DNA of 64,000 bases from Halobacteriales archaeon QS_4_69_225 (lineage in GTDB: Archaea; Halobacteriota; Halobacteria; Halobacteriales; Haloarculaceae): the NCBI GenBank assembly GCA_003020965.1, contig PXRL01000022.1, positions 62,001-126,000 of the forward strand, read 5' to 3'. The stretch's first letter is position 1, and each line of letters opens with the position of its first letter. Below are positions 34,109 through 43,252 of this stretch, in pieces. Below the pieces are notes generated by a model. It searched no databases. It saw nothing but the letters and a program-made list of their open reading frames with translations, and was not told the DNA's origin. The position numbers were made by a program, and so were the translations under genes.

Positions 34109-34115
34109 CCCCTAC
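34094..34115 (+). promoter_or_regulatory. Hairpin overlapping the end of the ilvB leader ORF
   Basis: GTAGGGGC (34094-34101) pairs perfectly with GCCCCTAC (34108-34115) around the 6-nt loop CGCCTA. The left arm begins at the Val21 codon and the loop and right arm contain the TAG stop. There is no U-run after it, so it is less like a classical terminator than a structure controlling translation, pausing or decay. A ribosome on the leader ORF would melt it. Confidence 0.55.
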
Positions 34116-34179
34116 ACCACCTTCCTCGTCGCCGCGACTCGCACCGACTTCCGATAGACGCAGTCACATCCACAGGAGT

Positions 34180-34239
34180 ATGCACACACGAGACACGAAC
34201 CGACGGTATCGCAGGAGAACGACCGGTGAGTCGCCATGA
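34180..34239 (+). CDS. Possible 19-aa Arg-rich ORF coupled to ilvB
   Basis: ATG at 34180, preceded by AGGAG one base away, gives 20 codons ([19 protein letters not shown]) whose TGA overlaps the ilvB start as ATGA. It may couple translation of the leader to ilvB, or be chance. GGTGA at about 34225-34229 also provides ilvB with an ordinary ribosome-binding site. Confidence 0.3.
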   Translation: MHTRDTNRRYRRRTTGESP

Positions 34240-35978
34240 GCGGCGAGCCGAAGGAGGCGCAGGCCGACGCCGAGGCGACCCCGACCGAGATCGACACCGG
34301 CGCGGACGCGGTCGTCCGTGCCCTGGAGAACGCCGGCGTCGAACACCTCTTCGGCGTCCAGGGCGGCGCCATCATGCCCGTCTACGACGCGCTGTACGAC
34401 AGCGGGATGACCCACGTCACGATGGCCCACGAGCAGGGTGCCGCCCACGCCGCCGACGCCTACGGCGTCGTCAGCGGCGAGCCGGGCGTCTGCATGGCGA
34501 CGTCCGGCCCCGGGGCGACCAACCTCGTCACCGGGCTGGCCGACGCCAACATGGACTCGGACCCGGTGGTTGCTCTGACGGGGCAGGTGCCGACGGAGTT
34601 CGTCGGCAGCGACGCCTTCCAGGAGACCGACACCGTCGGCGTCACCGGCCCGGTCACGAAGGCCAACTTCTTCGCCGACGACGCCGACGCCGTCGGCGGC
34701 GACGTCGGCACCGCCGTCGCGCTGGCCGACGAGGGCCGACAGGGGCCGACGCTGGTCGACCTCCCGAAGGACGTCACCAACGGCGAGACGAGCCGGGGGG
34801 ATCCGGGCGAGCCGCGGACGCCGTCGACGTACCGACCGCCGGAGACCGCCGACCCGGAGGCCGTCGAGGCGGCGACCGAGGCGCTCGTGGCTGCCGACCG
34901 GCCGGTCGTCCTGGCCGGCGGCGGCGTCGTCAGGGCCGACGCCTGCGAGGAGCTGCGCTCCTTCGCCACCGACCACGGGATTCCGGTGGTCACGACGATG
35001 CCGGCCATCGGCGCCTTCCCCGAGGACCACGACCTCTCGCTGGAGTGGGCCGGCATGCACGGCACTGGCTACGCCAACATGGCGCTCACGATGACCGACT
35101 GCGTGCTGGCGGTCGGCACGCGGTTCGACGACCGGCTGACCGGCGGCGTCGAGACGTTCGCACCCGACGCCGAGATAATCCACGTCGACATCGACCCCGC
35201 GGAGATCTCGAAGAACGTCGAGGCGGATTACCCGCTGGTCGGCGACGCGGCGGCCGTTCTCGAACAGGTCGCGGCCGCGACGTCCCGGTCGCCGTCGGCC
35301 GGCGCCTGGCGCGAGCAGTGTCAGGAGTGGAAGGAAGAGTACCCGATGGACTACGCCGCGCCGGCCGACGAGCCGGTCAAGCCGCAGTACGTCGTCGAGG
35401 CGTTCGACGAGGCGACGGCTGACGACACGGTCGTCACGACCGGCGTCGGCCAGCATCAGATGTGGGCCGCCCAGTACTGGACGTTCACCGAACCCCGGAC
35501 GTGGGTGTCCTCCCACGGCCTGGGGACGATGGGCTACGGCCTGCCGGCGGCCATCGGTGCCCGGGTCGCCGCCGACGACGACCGCTCCGTCGTCTGCTTC
35601 GACGGCGACGGCTCCTTTCTGATGACGTGTCAGGAGCTGTCCGTCGCGGTCCGGGAGGACCTCGACGTCACGGTCGTCGTGCTGAACAACGCGGCCGTCG
35701 GCATGGTCCGGCAGTGGCAGGACGCCTTCTTCGAGGAGCGACACGTCGCCTCGGAGTACCCCTGGGTGCCGGAGTTCGACGCGCTGGCGGAGGCGTTCGG
35801 CGCCCGCGGTTTCCGGATCGAGAGCTACGAGGAGGTCGAGACGGTCGTCGAGGCCGCGACGGCCTACGACGGCCCGAGCGTCGTCGACGCCCACATCGAC
35901 CCCGACGAGAACGTCTACCCGATGGTGCCGAGCGGCGGCGACAACGGGCTGTTCGCCCTCTCGGAGGACCAGCTGTGA
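34236..35978 (+). CDS. ilvB: Acetolactate synthase, large catalytic subunit
   Basis: 580 aa, normal length. The catalytic Glu lies in [14 protein letters not shown], the FAD/central domain spans about 200-340, and the thiamine diphosphate motif is [19 protein letters not shown] with VVLNN. An acidic 20-residue N-terminal tail is haloarchaeal. It condenses two pyruvates (or pyruvate and 2-oxobutyrate) in the first common step of valine, leucine and isoleucine synthesis. It heads an operon, overlaps ilvN by 4 bp, has GGTGA as its ribosome-binding site and lies behind the leader described above. Confidence 0.95.
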   Translation: MSGEPKEAQADAEATPTEIDTGADAVVRALENAGVEHLFGVQGGAIMPVYDALYDSGMTHVTMAHEQGAAHAADAYGVVSGEPGVCMATSGPGATNLVTGLADANMDSDPVVALTGQVPTEFVGSDAFQETDTVGVTGPVTKANFFADDADAVGGDVGTAVALADEGRQGPTLVDLPKDVTNGETSRGDPGEPRTPSTYRPPETADPEAVEAATEALVAADRPVVLAGGGVVRADACEELRSFATDHGIPVVTTMPAIGAFPEDHDLSLEWAGMHGTGYANMALTMTDCVLAVGTRFDDRLTGGVETFAPDAEIIHVDIDPAEISKNVEADYPLVGDAAAVLEQVAAATSRSPSAGAWREQCQEWKEEYPMDYAAPADEPVKPQYVVEAFDEATADDTVVTTGVGQHQMWAAQYWTFTEPRTWVSSHGLGTMGYGLPAAIGARVAADDDRSVVCFDGDGSFLMTCQELSVAVREDLDVTVVVLNNAAVGMVRQWQDAFFEERHVASEYPWVPEFDALAEAFGARGFRIESYEEVETVVEAATAYDGPSVVDAHIDPDENVYPMVPSGGDNGLFALSEDQL

Positions 35979-36607
35979 GCCGCAACGAGGACACCCGTCG
36001 GGACGGCCTGGCGGGGCCGGCGCCGGAGGAGCGCCAGCGGCCGGTCGGCCGGCGCAACGGGGAGGGTATCCGCGTCGACCCCGAGGTCGATGCCGACCAC
36101 GAACCGCGCCGGAGCACCATCTCGGCGTACGTCGCCGACGAGCCGGGCGTGCTCGCGAGCGTCTCCGGGCTGTTCCACCGCCGGCAGTTCAACATCGAGT
36201 CGCTGACGGTCGGGCCGACGCAGAACGACGGCTACTCCCGGATCACGCTGGTCGTCGAGGAGCCGGACCCCGGCGTCGAGCAGGCGAAAAAGCAGCTCCG
36301 GAAGCTGCTGCCGGTGGTCCACGTCCGCGAGCTGGACGCCGACCCCGTCGCCAGGGAGCTGGTCATCCTGAAGGTCGACGGCGACGAGCCGGACGAGGTC
36401 CAGGCCATCACCGAGATGTACGACGGCGAGACGCTGGACGCCGGCCCGGAGACCATCACCGTCCAGATCACCGGCGACGAGGGAAAGATCGACGACGCGC
36501 TGGACGCCTACGCGCAGTTCGGCATCCGGGAGATCGCCCGGACCGGGCAGGCGGCGCTGGCGCGCGGCGCGACCGAAACCGCACGGGTCGACGAGACACA
36601 CACATGA
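35975..36607 (+). CDS. ilvN: Acetolactate synthase, small regulatory subunit
   Basis: 210 aa from GTG, overlapping ilvB (GTGA). A disordered acidic N-terminal extension of about 45 residues precedes an ACT domain ([40 protein letters not shown]) and the C-terminal ALS-SS domain. It binds the large subunit and confers feedback inhibition, usually by valine. The ACT start pattern [11 protein letters not shown] is diagnostic. Its TGA overlaps the ATG of ilvC (ATGA). Confidence 0.9.
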   Translation: MSRNEDTRRDGLAGPAPEERQRPVGRRNGEGIRVDPEVDADHEPRRSTISAYVADEPGVLASVSGLFHRRQFNIESLTVGPTQNDGYSRITLVVEEPDPGVEQAKKQLRKLLPVVHVRELDADPVARELVILKVDGDEPDEVQAITEMYDGETLDAGPETITVQITGDEGKIDDALDAYAQFGIREIARTGQAALARGATETARVDETHT

Positions 36608-37593
36608 CGGAGATCCACTACGACGACGACGCCGACAGCACCGTACTGAACGACCGGACCGTGGCCGTCCTCGGCTACGGCAGCCAGGGCCACGCCCACG
36701 CGCAGAACCTCGACGACTCCGGCGTGGACGTCGTCGTCGGCCTGCGCGAGGGGTCGAGTTCCCGCGAGGCCGCCCGCGCGGACGGTCTCGAGGTGGCGAC
36801 GCCGTACGATGCCGCCGAGCGGGCCGACGTGGTGAGCGCCCTCGTTCCCGACACCGTCCAGCCGGCCGTCTACGAGACGATCGAAAGCGCCCTCGAACCG
36901 GGCGACACGCTGCAGTTCGCCCACGGGTTCAACGTCCACTACGGCCAGATCGAGCCGAGCGACGACGTCGACGTGACGATGGTTGCGCCGAAGTCGCCGG
37001 GCCATCTCGTCCGGCGCAACTACGAGAACGACGAGGGCACGCCCGGCCTGCTGGCGGTGTATCAGGATGCCACGGGCGAGGCCCACGACATCGGGCTGGC
37101 GTACGCGAGGGCCATCGGCTGTACGCGGGCCGGCGTCGTCGAGACGACGTTCCGCGAGGAAACCGAGACGGATCTCTTCGGCGAGCAGGCGGTGCTGTGC
37201 GGCGGCGTCACCGCGCTCGTCAAACAGGGCTACGAGACGCTCGTCGAGGCCGGCTACTCCCGGGAGATGGCGTACTTCGAGTGTCTGAACGAGCTGAAGC
37301 TCATCGTCGACCTGATGTACGAGGGTGGGCTCGGCGAGATGTGGAACTCGGTGTCCGACACCGCCGAGTACGGCGGGCTCACCCGCGGCGACCGGGTCGT
37401 CGACGACCGCGCCCGCGAGCGGATGGAGGAGGTGCTCGAGGAGGTCCAGGACGGCACCTTCGCCCGCGAGTGGATCGCCGAGAACCAGGCCGGCCGGCCG
37501 AGCTACACCCAGCTCCGGGCCGCCGAGGACGACCACGACATCGAGGACGTCGGCGAGGAGCTCCGCGCGCTGTTCGCGTGGGGGGAGGAGTGA
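36604..37593 (+). CDS. ilvC: Ketol-acid reductoisomerase
   Basis: 329 aa, class I length. The Rossmann motif [17 protein letters not shown] binds [17 protein letters not shown] holds the catalytic His, and the C-terminal knotted domain has [12 protein letters not shown] (Mg ligands) and [17 protein letters not shown]. It converts acetolactate or acetohydroxybutyrate to the dihydroxy acids. It overlaps ilvN by 4 bp and is followed one base later by the unknown operon gene. Confidence 0.95.
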   Translation: MTEIHYDDDADSTVLNDRTVAVLGYGSQGHAHAQNLDDSGVDVVVGLREGSSSREAARADGLEVATPYDAAERADVVSALVPDTVQPAVYETIESALEPGDTLQFAHGFNVHYGQIEPSDDVDVTMVAPKSPGHLVRRNYENDEGTPGLLAVYQDATGEAHDIGLAYARAIGCTRAGVVETTFREETETDLFGEQAVLCGGVTALVKQGYETLVEAGYSREMAYFECLNELKLIVDLMYEGGLGEMWNSVSDTAEYGGLTRGDRVVDDRARERMEEVLEEVQDGTFAREWIAENQAGRPSYTQLRAAEDDHDIEDVGEELRALFAWGEE

Positions 37594-37594
37594 G

Positions 37595-38158
37595 ATGGAC
37601 GCCGGACCGACCGACGGAACGCGGAGGAACCGGACACCGACCGAGACGCGACGCGCAGACAGCATGATCGACCACGCGACCGACACCGACCGACGAGGCA
37701 CCGACGACCGACCGACCCTGGCCGAGACCGACCACACCAACCCGTACACGGGCGAGGTCTTCGGCGCCACGCAGATGTACAGTCGCGGCCGGACCGTCGC
37801 GGCCGACGGTGGTGAGGCGAGCGATGCGAGCCGAGTCTCGTCGGGGCTGCGGTCCGACGGTAGTGAGGCGAACAGCGGGAGTCGAGCCTCGTCGGAGCTG
37901 CGGTCCGACGGTGGTGAGGCGAGCGATGCGAGCCGAGCCTCGTCGGAGGCGAAAGCATCCGACGGTGGCGAGCGGGGAGCCGACCCCCGGACGAACGGGA
38001 CCGACACCGGAACCGGGACCGGGACCACCGCGCACGACGGCGGCGACGAGGAGGAGGAAACGGACGACGTAGCGACGATGGCCGACGTCGCCCACGAGCC
38101 GCCGGGCGACGCCGACGGCGCACAGGCCGCCTACGACCGCGGAGCAAGGGATGAGTGA
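37595..38158 (+). CDS. Unknown acidic protein inside the ilv-leu operon, with tandem repeats
   Basis: 187 aa, starting one base after the ilvC stop and overlapping leuC by 8 bp, so it is a firm operon member. Two parts look conserved: DHTNPYTGEVFGATQMYSRG near residues 48-67 and DDVATMADVAHEPPGDADGA near the C-terminus. Between them is a low-complexity block of three 17-18-residue repeats (DGGEASDASRVSSGLRS type). No domain, cysteine or membrane segment. The repeats are probably a recent in-frame expansion. Function unknown. Confidence 0.65.
   Translation: MDAGPTDGTRRNRTPTETRRADSMIDHATDTDRRGTDDRPTLAETDHTNPYTGEVFGATQMYSRGRTVAADGGEASDASRVSSGLRSDGSEANSGSRASSELRSDGGEASDASRASSEAKASDGGERGADPRTNGTDTGTGTGTTAHDGGDEEEETDDVATMADVAHEPPGDADGAQAAYDRGARDE
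37805..37972 (+). repeat. In-frame 51/54-bp tandem repeat
   Basis: Units starting GACGGTRGTGAGGCGA at 37805, 37856, 37907 and (partial) 37961, spaced 51, 51 and 54 bp, all keeping the reading frame. They encode Asp/Ser/Ala-rich repeats in the operon gene of unknown function. Confidence 0.85.
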
Positions 38159-39608
38159 GCGGACGCTGTACGACAAGGTGTGGGAGCGCCACAGGGTGAC
38201 CGAGCTCCCGAACGGCCAGGACCAGCTGTTCGTCGGCCTGCACCTGGTCCACGAGGTCACGAGCCCCCAGGCGTTCGCGATGCTCGAAGAGCGCGGCCAC
38301 GACGTCGCCTTCCCGGACCGGACGTTCGCGACGACGGATCACATCGTCCCGACGGAGGCCGACGGACGGGAGCGGCCGCTGGTCGACGACGAGGCCGAGA
38401 CGATGCTGTCGGCACTGGAGCGCAACACCGCCGAGAACGGCATCACGTTCTTCGGTCTCGACTCCGACAGGCAGGGTATCACCCACGTCGTCGCGCCGGA
38501 ACTCGGGCTGAGCCGGCCCGGTATGACCGTCGCCTGCGGCGACTCCCACACCGCCACCCACGGCGCCTTCGGGTCCATCGGCGTCGGGGTCGGCACCTCC
38601 CAGATCCGGGACGTGCTGGCGACGGGCTGTATCGCCGCCGACAAGCAGCGGGTCCGACGCGTCGAGGTCGAGGGCGAGCTCGGCGCCGGCGTCGGCGCCA
38701 AGGACGTCGTCCTGAAGATCATCGGGGAGTTGGGCGTCGACGGCGGCGTCGGCCACGTCTACGAGTACGGCGGCCCCGTAATCGAGGCGCTGGGCATGGA
38801 GGGCCGGCTGGCGGTCTGCAACATGTCCATCGAGGGCGGCGCCCGCGCGGGCTACGTCAATCCCGACGAGACGACCTACGAGTACCTGCGCGGCCGCGAG
38901 TACGCCCCCGAGGGCGAGGCCTTCGAGGAGCGGAAGGTCTACTGGGAGTCCCTCAGGAGCGACGACGACGCCGTCTACGACGACGTCGTCACGGTCGACG
39001 TCGACGGAATGGACCCGCTCGTCACCTGGGGCGTCGACCCCGGCCAGGTGATCGAGATCTCCGAGCCGGTTCCGGCGCCCGACGCCTTCACGGACCGCAC
39101 CGACCGCGAGGCCGCCGAGCGGGCCTACGACCACATGGGCGTCGAGCCGGGGGAGTCGATGCTCGGCTACGACGTCGACGTCGCCTTCCTGGGGACGTGC
39201 ACGAACGGCCGCGTCTCGGACTTCGCGGCGGCCGCCCGCGTCCTCGAGGGACGGACGGTCGCCGACGACGTCCGGGCGCTGGCGGTCCCGGGCTCGGAGA
39301 CCGTCCGGGCGGAGTGCGAGCGCCGCGGCCTCGACGAGACGTTCATCGAGGCCGGCTTCGAGTGGCGCCGCGCCGGCTGTTCGATGTGTCTGGCGATGAA
39401 CGACGACGCCCTGGAGGGCGAGGAGGTCTGTGCTTCCTCGTCGAACCGGAACTTCGTCGGTCGGCAGGGGTCGAAGGACGGCCGGACGGTCCTGATGAGC
39501 CCCGGCATGGTCGCCGCGGCGGCCGTCGCCGGCGAGGTGGCCGACGTCCGAAAGTACCTCGACGACGACCGACCGGCCGGCGGCGGCGTCGAGGGGGTGG
39601 CCGACTGA
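38151..39608 (+). CDS. leuC: 3-isopropylmalate dehydratase, large subunit
   Basis: 485 aa. Aconitase-family enzyme with 4Fe-4S ligands Cys in GTCTNGRVSDF and in the pair CSMCLAMNDD. GDSHTATHGAFGSIGVGVG and the GQDQLFVGLHLVHEVTSPQA start are family hallmarks. It isomerises 2- to 3-isopropylmalate with LeuD in leucine synthesis, and in haloarchaea may also act on citramalate. It begins 8 bp before the end of the unknown gene and its TGA overlaps the ATG of a 25-codon ORF. Confidence 0.95.
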   Translation: MSERTLYDKVWERHRVTELPNGQDQLFVGLHLVHEVTSPQAFAMLEERGHDVAFPDRTFATTDHIVPTEADGRERPLVDDEAETMLSALERNTAENGITFFGLDSDRQGITHVVAPELGLSRPGMTVACGDSHTATHGAFGSIGVGVGTSQIRDVLATGCIAADKQRVRRVEVEGELGAGVGAKDVVLKIIGELGVDGGVGHVYEYGGPVIEALGMEGRLAVCNMSIEGGARAGYVNPDETTYEYLRGREYAPEGEAFEERKVYWESLRSDDDAVYDDVVTVDVDGMDPLVTWGVDPGQVIEISEPVPAPDAFTDRTDREAAERAYDHMGVEPGESMLGYDVDVAFLGTCTNGRVSDFAAAARVLEGRTVADDVRALAVPGSETVRAECERRGLDETFIEAGFEWRRAGCSMCLAMNDDALEGEEVCASSSNRNFVGRQGSKDGRTVLMSPGMVAAAAVAGEVADVRKYLDDDRPAGGGVEGVAD

Positions 39609-39685
39609 TGGCCGACGACGTCCGCCGCACACCGATGCGCAAAGGCGCCGTCGCTCGCGGGCCCACCGGAGGTGTGCTGCGATGA
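39608..39685 (+). CDS. 25-aa ORF chained between leuC and leuD
   Basis: A 26-codon ORF (MADDVRRTPMRKGAVARGPT at the start). Its ATG overlaps the leuC stop by one base (TGATG) and its TGA overlaps the leuD start (ATGA). It fills exactly the only gap in an otherwise continuous chain of overlapping genes, so ribosomes could pass from leuC to leuD through it. The product is basic in a genome of acidic proteins. It could be translated but functionless. Confidence 0.35.
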   Translation: MADDVRRTPMRKGAVARGPTGGVLR

Positions 39686-40287
39686 GCGACGACCACCACA
39701 TCACCGAGGTCGCCGGCACCGGCGTCCCCATCCCCGGCGACGACGTCGACACCGACCGGATACTGCCGGCGCGATTCATGAAGGAGGTGACGTTCGACAA
39801 CATGGCCGACTACCTCTTCTACGACGCCCGTCGGAACGACGACGGCGAACTCGGCGACCACCCGCTCGACCGCTTCGACGGCGCCAACGTCGCCGTCGCC
39901 AACGCGAACTTCGGCTGTGGGTCCTCCCGGGAGCACGCCCCGCAGGCGATGATGCGGTGGGGCATCGACGGAATCGTCGGGGAGTCCTACGCCGAGATAT
40001 TCCGGGATAACTGCAGGTCGCTGGGCATCCCGGCGGCGACGGCCGACCACGAGACGGTCGTCGCGCTGCAGGAGTGGATCGAGGCCAACCCCGACGGCGA
40101 GGTCGAAATCGACGTCGCCGCGGAGACGGTCACCTACGGCGACACGACCGTCGATGTCGCGATCGACGACGCGATGCAGGAGGCGCTCGTCGACGGCATC
40201 TGGGACACGACGACGCTGATGTACGCCAACATGAGCAAGGTCGAGCGGACGGCCGCCGACCTGCCGTACGTCGGGAGCGATGGCTGA
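39682..40287 (+). CDS. leuD: 3-isopropylmalate dehydratase, small subunit
   Basis: 201 aa. [15 protein letters not shown] and the substrate-loop signature [15 protein letters not shown] identify the swivel-domain subunit that completes the LeuC active site. The length is usual for archaeal LeuD. It overlaps the preceding micro-ORF (ATGA) and leuB (8 bp). Confidence 0.95.
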   Translation: MSDDHHITEVAGTGVPIPGDDVDTDRILPARFMKEVTFDNMADYLFYDARRNDDGELGDHPLDRFDGANVAVANANFGCGSSREHAPQAMMRWGIDGIVGESYAEIFRDNCRSLGIPAATADHETVVALQEWIEANPDGEVEIDVAAETVTYGDTTVDVAIDDAMQEALVDGIWDTTTLMYANMSKVERTAADLPYVGSDG

Positions 40288-41308
40288 GTCGGTGCTGGTC
40301 GTCCCGGGCGACGGCGTCGGCCGGGAGGTGGTGCCCGCGGCGATCGAGGTGCTGGAGGCCGTCGCCGACCTGGAGTTCGTCGAGGCCGACGCCGGCGACC
40401 GCGTGAAGCGAGAGACGGGCGAGGCGCTGCCGGAAGAGACCTACGAGCTGGCGGCGGCGGCCGACGCGACGCTGTTCGGCGCGGCCGGCGAGACGGCCGC
40501 CGACGTCGTCCTCCCGCTGCGGGAGGCGGTCGACTCCTTCGCCAACGTCCGGCCGGTCCGCGCGTACCCGGGCGTCGACGCGCTCCGTCCGGAGACGGAC
40601 CTCGCCTTCGTCCGGGAGAACACCGAGGGCGTCTACGCCGGCATCGAGTCGGAGGTCACCGACGGCGTGACCACGCTGACCCGCGTCGTCACGGAGAAGG
40701 CGTCCCGGCGCATCGCCGAGTTCGGCTTCGACTACGCCGCCGACAACGGCTACGACGAGGTGACGGTCGCCCACAAAGCCAACGTGATGCGGGCGACCGA
40801 CGGCCAGTTTCTCGACAGCGTCGCGACCGTCGCCGAGGAGCGCGCGGAGCGAAGCGACGCGAATGGCGCGAGCAGTGACGCCGCGCGCGCCGCGGGCGCC
40901 GATTACGAGTCGGCGCTGATGGACGCGCTGGCGACGGACCTGGTCATGCGTCCCGAGGAGTACGGCGTCGTCATCTGCCCGAACCTGGCGGGCGACGTGC
41001 TATCGGACCTGGCGGCAGGGCTGGTCGGCGGGCTGGGGCTGTTGCCGAGCGCGAACGTCGGCGCCGGAAACGGGCTGTTCGAGCCGGTCCACGGCTCGGC
41101 GCCGGACATCGCCGGCGAGGGCGTCGCCAACCCGACGGCGACGGTGCTGTCGGCGGCGATGCTGCTGGAACACCTCGACGAGACGGCGGCGGCGGCGCGC
41201 GTCCGGACGGCCGTCGAGGGCGTCCTCGCCGACGGCCCGCGAACGCCCGACCTCGGCGGCGACGCCTCGACGACGGCGGTGACGGACGCAATCGTCGCCC
41301 GGCTGTAG
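40280..41308 (+). CDS. leuB: 3-isopropylmalate dehydrogenase
   Basis: 342 aa of the isocitrate/isopropylmalate dehydrogenase family: [36 protein letters not shown], and the NAD/metal block [19 protein letters not shown]. It oxidises and decarboxylates 3-isopropylmalate (or 3-methylmalate). A short low-complexity insert ([20 protein letters not shown], residues about 193-212) splits the region before the metal Asp and looks like a slippage expansion. It is the last gene of the operon, convergent with the DUF5799 gene, with no gap between. Confidence 0.9.
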   Translation: MAESVLVVPGDGVGREVVPAAIEVLEAVADLEFVEADAGDRVKRETGEALPEETYELAAAADATLFGAAGETAADVVLPLREAVDSFANVRPVRAYPGVDALRPETDLAFVRENTEGVYAGIESEVTDGVTTLTRVVTEKASRRIAEFGFDYAADNGYDEVTVAHKANVMRATDGQFLDSVATVAEERAERSDANGASSDAARAAGADYESALMDALATDLVMRPEEYGVVICPNLAGDVLSDLAAGLVGGLGLLPSANVGAGNGLFEPVHGSAPDIAGEGVANPTATVLSAAMLLEHLDETAAAARVRTAVEGVLADGPRTPDLGGDASTTAVTDAIVARL

Positions 41309-41767
41309 CTACGGCTCGTCGCCCCCGGCCGCGGCGGCCCGCACCTCCGCCCAGCGGCCCTCCGTTTCGAGGTGACTCTGCAGTTCCTCGGCGTAGCGGT
41401 CGACCATCGACTCGGCGGCCTCGAGCCGCTCCTCGTCGACGCCGTCGTCGTCGCCGCCGCCGCCGAGCCCGAGCGAGTCGAGCACCGAGCCGATGAGCCC
41501 GCCACCGCCGCCGCTCTGTTCCTGCGGCCCGCCCATCGGCCCCATCTCGGCGACCCGTTCGAGTTCCGGCATCACGGCCGGCAGCTCCGAGGTGTCGGCG
41601 ACCAGCGTCGCCGCCTCCTCGTCGCCCGGGTCGGTGATCTCGAAGCTCGTCGCCGTCATGATGAGCCCCCACTCCTGCCGGGAGAAGGGCGACCCGTCGA
41701 CCTCCGTCGAGAACTCCTCGTCGACGGCCATCCGGTCGCCGACGATCATGTCCTGCCAGTCGCTCAT
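41309..41767 (-). CDS. DUF5799 family protein
   Basis: 152 aa. The opening SDWQDMIVGDRMAVDEEFST and WGLIMTATSFEITDP match what I know of haloarchaeal DUF5799. A Gly-rich middle (residues about 90-110) precedes a helical C-terminus. No cysteine or membrane segment; function unknown. It ends directly against leuB on the opposite strand, so the two transcripts must terminate into each other. Confidence 0.75.
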   Translation of the reverse strand: MSDWQDMIVGDRMAVDEEFSTEVDGSPFSRQEWGLIMTATSFEITDPGDEEAATLVADTSELPAVMPELERVAEMGPMGGPQEQSGGGGGLIGSVLDSLGLGGGGDDDGVDEERLEAAESMVDRYAEELQSHLETEGRWAEVRAAAAGGDEP

Positions 41768-41813
41768 GCCCGTCGGTAGGGGCTCGCGATCATAAAAGTC
41801 CGAGGCGGGAGCG

Positions 41814-42212
41814 TCAGAAGGCGTCGGTCGTCACGTCGACGTCGGCCGTCAGCGACTCCTTCAGCGAGTCGCGGACGTGGCAGATCTCCTCGCCGAGCGC
41901 GAGCACGTCGTCGACCTGCCGCTCGTCGAGGTCGGCTTCGATGTGCATGTGGAAGCCGATGGCGGTGAGGTCGTCGTCGTCGTCGAGTTCGGCCTCGGCC
42001 TCGGTTTCGATTTTCCCGAGCTCGAGTTCCAGCTCCCGTTGGGCGCCGGCCCGGCAGGCGAAGCCGAAGCAGGAGGCGTAGTCGGCGACGAGCACCTCGT
42101 TCGGCGACGGCCCCTCGGCGCCGGTGGCGTCGATGCTCAGCTCGAAGTCGCCCGCGCGGCTCAGGGCGTGGAACTCCTCCTCGTTGACGGTGGTGGTCTC
42201 TATGTCGGCCAT
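41814..42212 (-). CDS. OsmC family protein
   Basis: 132 aa starting MADIETTTVNEEEFHAL; a longer reading to 42395 was rejected as it crosses inverted repeats. The OsmC/Ohr fold is marked by GPSPNEVLVADYASCFGFAC with two cysteines, and CxFxF is the usual first redox Cys. The family reduces organic hydroperoxides or acts as a stress protein. The second Cys site is altered (CHVRDS late), so peroxidase activity is uncertain. Confidence 0.75.
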   Translation of the reverse strand: MADIETTTVNEEEFHALSRAGDFELSIDATGAEGPSPNEVLVADYASCFGFACRAGAQRELELELGKIETEAEAELDDDDDLTAIGFHMHIEADLDERQVDDVLALGEEICHVRDSLKESLTADVDVTTDAF

Positions 42213-42344
42213 TGCGCATCGGACTTCGCGCGGCTCCGATAAAAACCTCTCCCGATCGGACGGGACCGCGTTCGGTTGAGTGATGCTGGCCGAAAATCCA
42301 CCGCCGGGTGGGACTTCCGAGGTCCCGTCGGCTCCGTTCGCACG

Positions 42345-42364
42345 TGTTCGGTCTTGACCGAACA
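42345..42364. promoter_or_regulatory. Perfect inverted repeat upstream of the OsmC gene
   Basis: TGTTCGGTC-TT-GACCGAACA, 9-bp arms around 2 bp, 130 bp upstream of the OsmC start and downstream of the UPF0173 stop. It resembles the GTTCGGT terminus of the family A element at 8075. It could be an operator, a terminator or two joined element ends. Confidence 0.4.
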
Positions 42365-42477
42365 GTACCCCGGGCGACGTGCCGTTCGGTTGCACGAATT
42401 CGGCGACCCGGGACGGCGACGGCGTCGTCTTCCCGACCGACGTCGGCTCCGGTGCCGGGAGAGCCGACGCCGCCGGC

Positions 42478-43197
42478 CTACAGTTCGAAGCTCTCGTCGC
42501 CGTCGAGGACGACCGGCTCGACGCCGTCGGTGGCCGCCTCGACCTCCCGCTCGAAGTCGGCGGTGTCGATCTCGATCGGCGGGAAGGTGTCGTAGTGCAT
42601 CGGCGCCGCGTAGTCGGGATCGACCCAGTCGGCGGCGACCGCCGCCTGGCCCGGCCCCATGGTGAAGTGGTCGCCGGCCGGCAGCGCCGCGAACTCCGGC
42701 TCGAGGTACCGCCCGACGACGTCCCGCATCGCCGGCAGCAGGCTGGTGTCGCCGGCGTGGTAGAAGCCGGTCGCGTCCGGATCGGACTCCCGGGTCGGCT
42801 CCGCGTCGGTGACGACGAAGCCGGCCGGCACGCCCAGCGAGTGCTCGTGGCCCGTCTCGGCGCCGTTGGTGTGGGCCGCCTGCGTCATCGTCACCCAGGC
42901 GTCGCCGCACTCGACGGTCCCGCCGAGGTTCATCCCCATCCCGGCGACGGCGTCCTCGAGGCCGAACTGCTCCTCGGCGTAGCCGGCCAGCTCCGGGACG
43001 GCGACGAGCGTGGCGTCGGGGAAGGCCCCCGCGTCGCCGACGTGGTCGGCGTGGCCGTGGGTCAGCAGGACGTAGTCGGGGTCCAGCTCCGCCGGCTCGA
43101 CGTCCGTCTTCGGGTTCTGGAAGAACGGGTCGATCAGCAGCTCCGTGTCCGCGACCGAGACGTGCCACGTCGAGTGGCCGTGCCAGGTGAGTTCCAT
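42478..43197 (-). CDS. UPF0173 metal-dependent hydrolase (MBL fold)
   Basis: 239 aa. The metal motif [10 protein letters not shown], the opening [13 protein letters not shown], and [13 protein letters not shown] plus a late [11 protein letters not shown] define UPF0173, the UlaG-like MBL branch. The substrate is unknown; relatives hydrolyse lactones or phosphodiesters. Cytosolic. The start follows directly after the promoter region, and the frame ends 265 bp before the OsmC start. Confidence 0.85.
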   Translation of the reverse strand: MELTWHGHSTWHVSVADTELLIDPFFQNPKTDVEPAELDPDYVLLTHGHADHVGDAGAFPDATLVAVPELAGYAEEQFGLEDAVAGMGMNLGGTVECGDAWVTMTQAAHTNGAETGHEHSLGVPAGFVVTDAEPTRESDPDATGFYHAGDTSLLPAMRDVVGRYLEPEFAALPAGDHFTMGPGQAAVAADWVDPDYAAPMHYDTFPPIEIDTADFEREVEAATDGVEPVVLDGDESFEL

Positions 43198-43252
43198 AGC
43201 ACCCGACAGTAGTCGCGTCGGCGTCTTAAGCGTGGGTGCCGCCCAGAGGATA

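Noticed and set aside
33781-34239. 152-codon ORF between leuA and ilvB
   Set aside because: It is Gln/Pro/Arg repeat followed by leader DNA, contains the ilvB promoter, and has codon use unlike real genes here; only its last 19 codons are kept as a tentative coupled ORF.
37805-37972. Possible CRISPR-like array
   Set aside because: The units are contiguous without spacers, keep the reading frame and lie inside an operon gene.
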